Part shown: in pieces, positions 13,946 through 14,272 of the stretch
How positions within the stretch are numbered: the first letter of the stretch is position 1
Layout: every line of letters begins with the position of its first letter
From: an uncultured Prevotella sp.
Lineage (GTDB): Bacteria; Bacteroidota; Bacteroidia; Bacteroidales; Bacteroidaceae
Direction: 5' to 3'
DNA length: 14,272 nucleotides
Assembly: GCA_900768785.1 (NCBI GenBank)
Contig: CAAGEG010000028.1
Coordinates: forward strand, 1 to 14,272
Made by a program: the position numbers and the translations under genes
Notes under the pieces: model-generated
Told to the model about the DNA's origin: nothing
What the model saw: only the letters and a program-made list of their open reading frames with translations
Databases searched by the model: none

Positions 13946-14272
13946 ATAGCGAATTTTCACCTATAATCTCTACCCAATCGTATTATTGATAATATTTAGT
14001 GGAGATAATTATAATAGATACTTTGGAAAAGATTATATACGATATCATTATCATAACTAAGGTGTTTTGATGTGCTAAGTATGGTAGTTAGGCATGCTAA
14101 GTATGGTATTTAGACATGCTAAGTATGGTGTTTACGTCCTTGAAACAGCATAGTGACTTTGACTGATTTTACTTCACAGATTATTTGTTAGTTTACTGTT
14201 TTACTTCACTTACTCTGCAATGTCTTCCTAAGACGCTTTACAATGTTGTTCAGATGTTACTAAATCAGTACA
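13946..14272. other. Gene-free right end of the window
   Basis: No frame of useful length on either strand; the minus-strand frames entering from the right edge stop within 15 codons. It holds the 22-bp tandem array listed separately, a small inverted repeat TATTAT/ATAATA at 13981-13994, and an 11-bp direct repeat TTTTACTTCAC at 14167-14177 and 14199-14209. It may be the regulatory region of a gene to the right. Confidence 0.6.
14051..14138. repeat. 22-bp tandem repeats with internal dyad (three good copies, one decayed)
   Basis: Copies at 14073-14094, 14095-14116 and 14117-14138 share the core TGCTAAGTATGGT and vary in the last nine bases. A degenerate in-phase copy at 14051-14072 keeps 14 of 22 positions of the second unit. 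In the first two units the core is a dyad: CTAA-n-TA-TGG-TA-n-TTAG, so each unit could bind a dimer, and the 22-bp period puts the sites on the same helix face. No Cas genes or unique spacers are present. Function is unknown. Confidence 0.75.

Noticed and set aside
14051..14138. CRISPR array
   Set aside because: Units are directly tandem with about nine varying bases, not repeats separated by unique 30-bp spacers, and no Cas gene is nearby.

Overview
The window reads as a stretch of a Bacteroidetes (Bacteroidales) chromosome, carrying the right-hand end of an integrated mobile element at its left edge. Evidence for the phylum: several genes are preceded by the Bacteroidetes -7 promoter element TAnnTTTG, four of them with a TTTG -33 box 18-20 bp upstream; nearly all genes lack a Shine-Dalgarno sequence; SecD and SecF are fused in one 984-residue protein; and the gene set (HU, rhomboid with a charged C-terminal tail, kduI/kduD, small outer-membrane barrel) is typical of gut or oral Bacteroidales. 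The genus cannot be fixed from the sequence alone.

Layout. 1-1671: end of an integrated element, with a tyrosine recombinase gene (minus strand, running off the left edge), a set of helically phased short repeats just upstream of it, and then a 3' fragment of a tRNA-Met(CAT) gene that forms the right attachment site. The tRNA's own terminator follows. 1712-2126: gene-poor leader. 2127-3212: secreted choloylglycine hydrolase-family enzyme, with an unusually strong Shine-Dalgarno sequence for this phylum. 3323-8427: three minus-strand genes, secDF and, upstream of it, a rhomboid protease and a membrane-anchored endonuclease/exonuclease/phosphatase-fold protein that form a tight pair. 8780-9052: HU, divergent from the rhomboid gene. 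9313-10989: SulP anion transporter with a STAS domain. 11096-12845: kduD and kduI (minus strand), two steps of unsaturated-uronate catabolism. 12954-13024: tRNA-Gln(TTG), minus strand, whose terminator sits against the kduI promoter. 13356-13886: small outer-membrane beta-barrel protein. 13946-14272: no gene, but a short array of 22-bp tandem repeats with dyad symmetry.

Most of the window is ordinary chromosomal housekeeping and carbohydrate metabolism. The parts that merit a second look are the attachment site with its phased repeats, the Shine-Dalgarno and hairpin leader of the hydrolase, and the 22-bp dyad array at the right edge. I see no CRISPR array, no toxin-antitoxin pair, no recognisable defence system and no convincing new multi-gene system in this window; cargo of the integrated element lies to the left, outside the sequence given.
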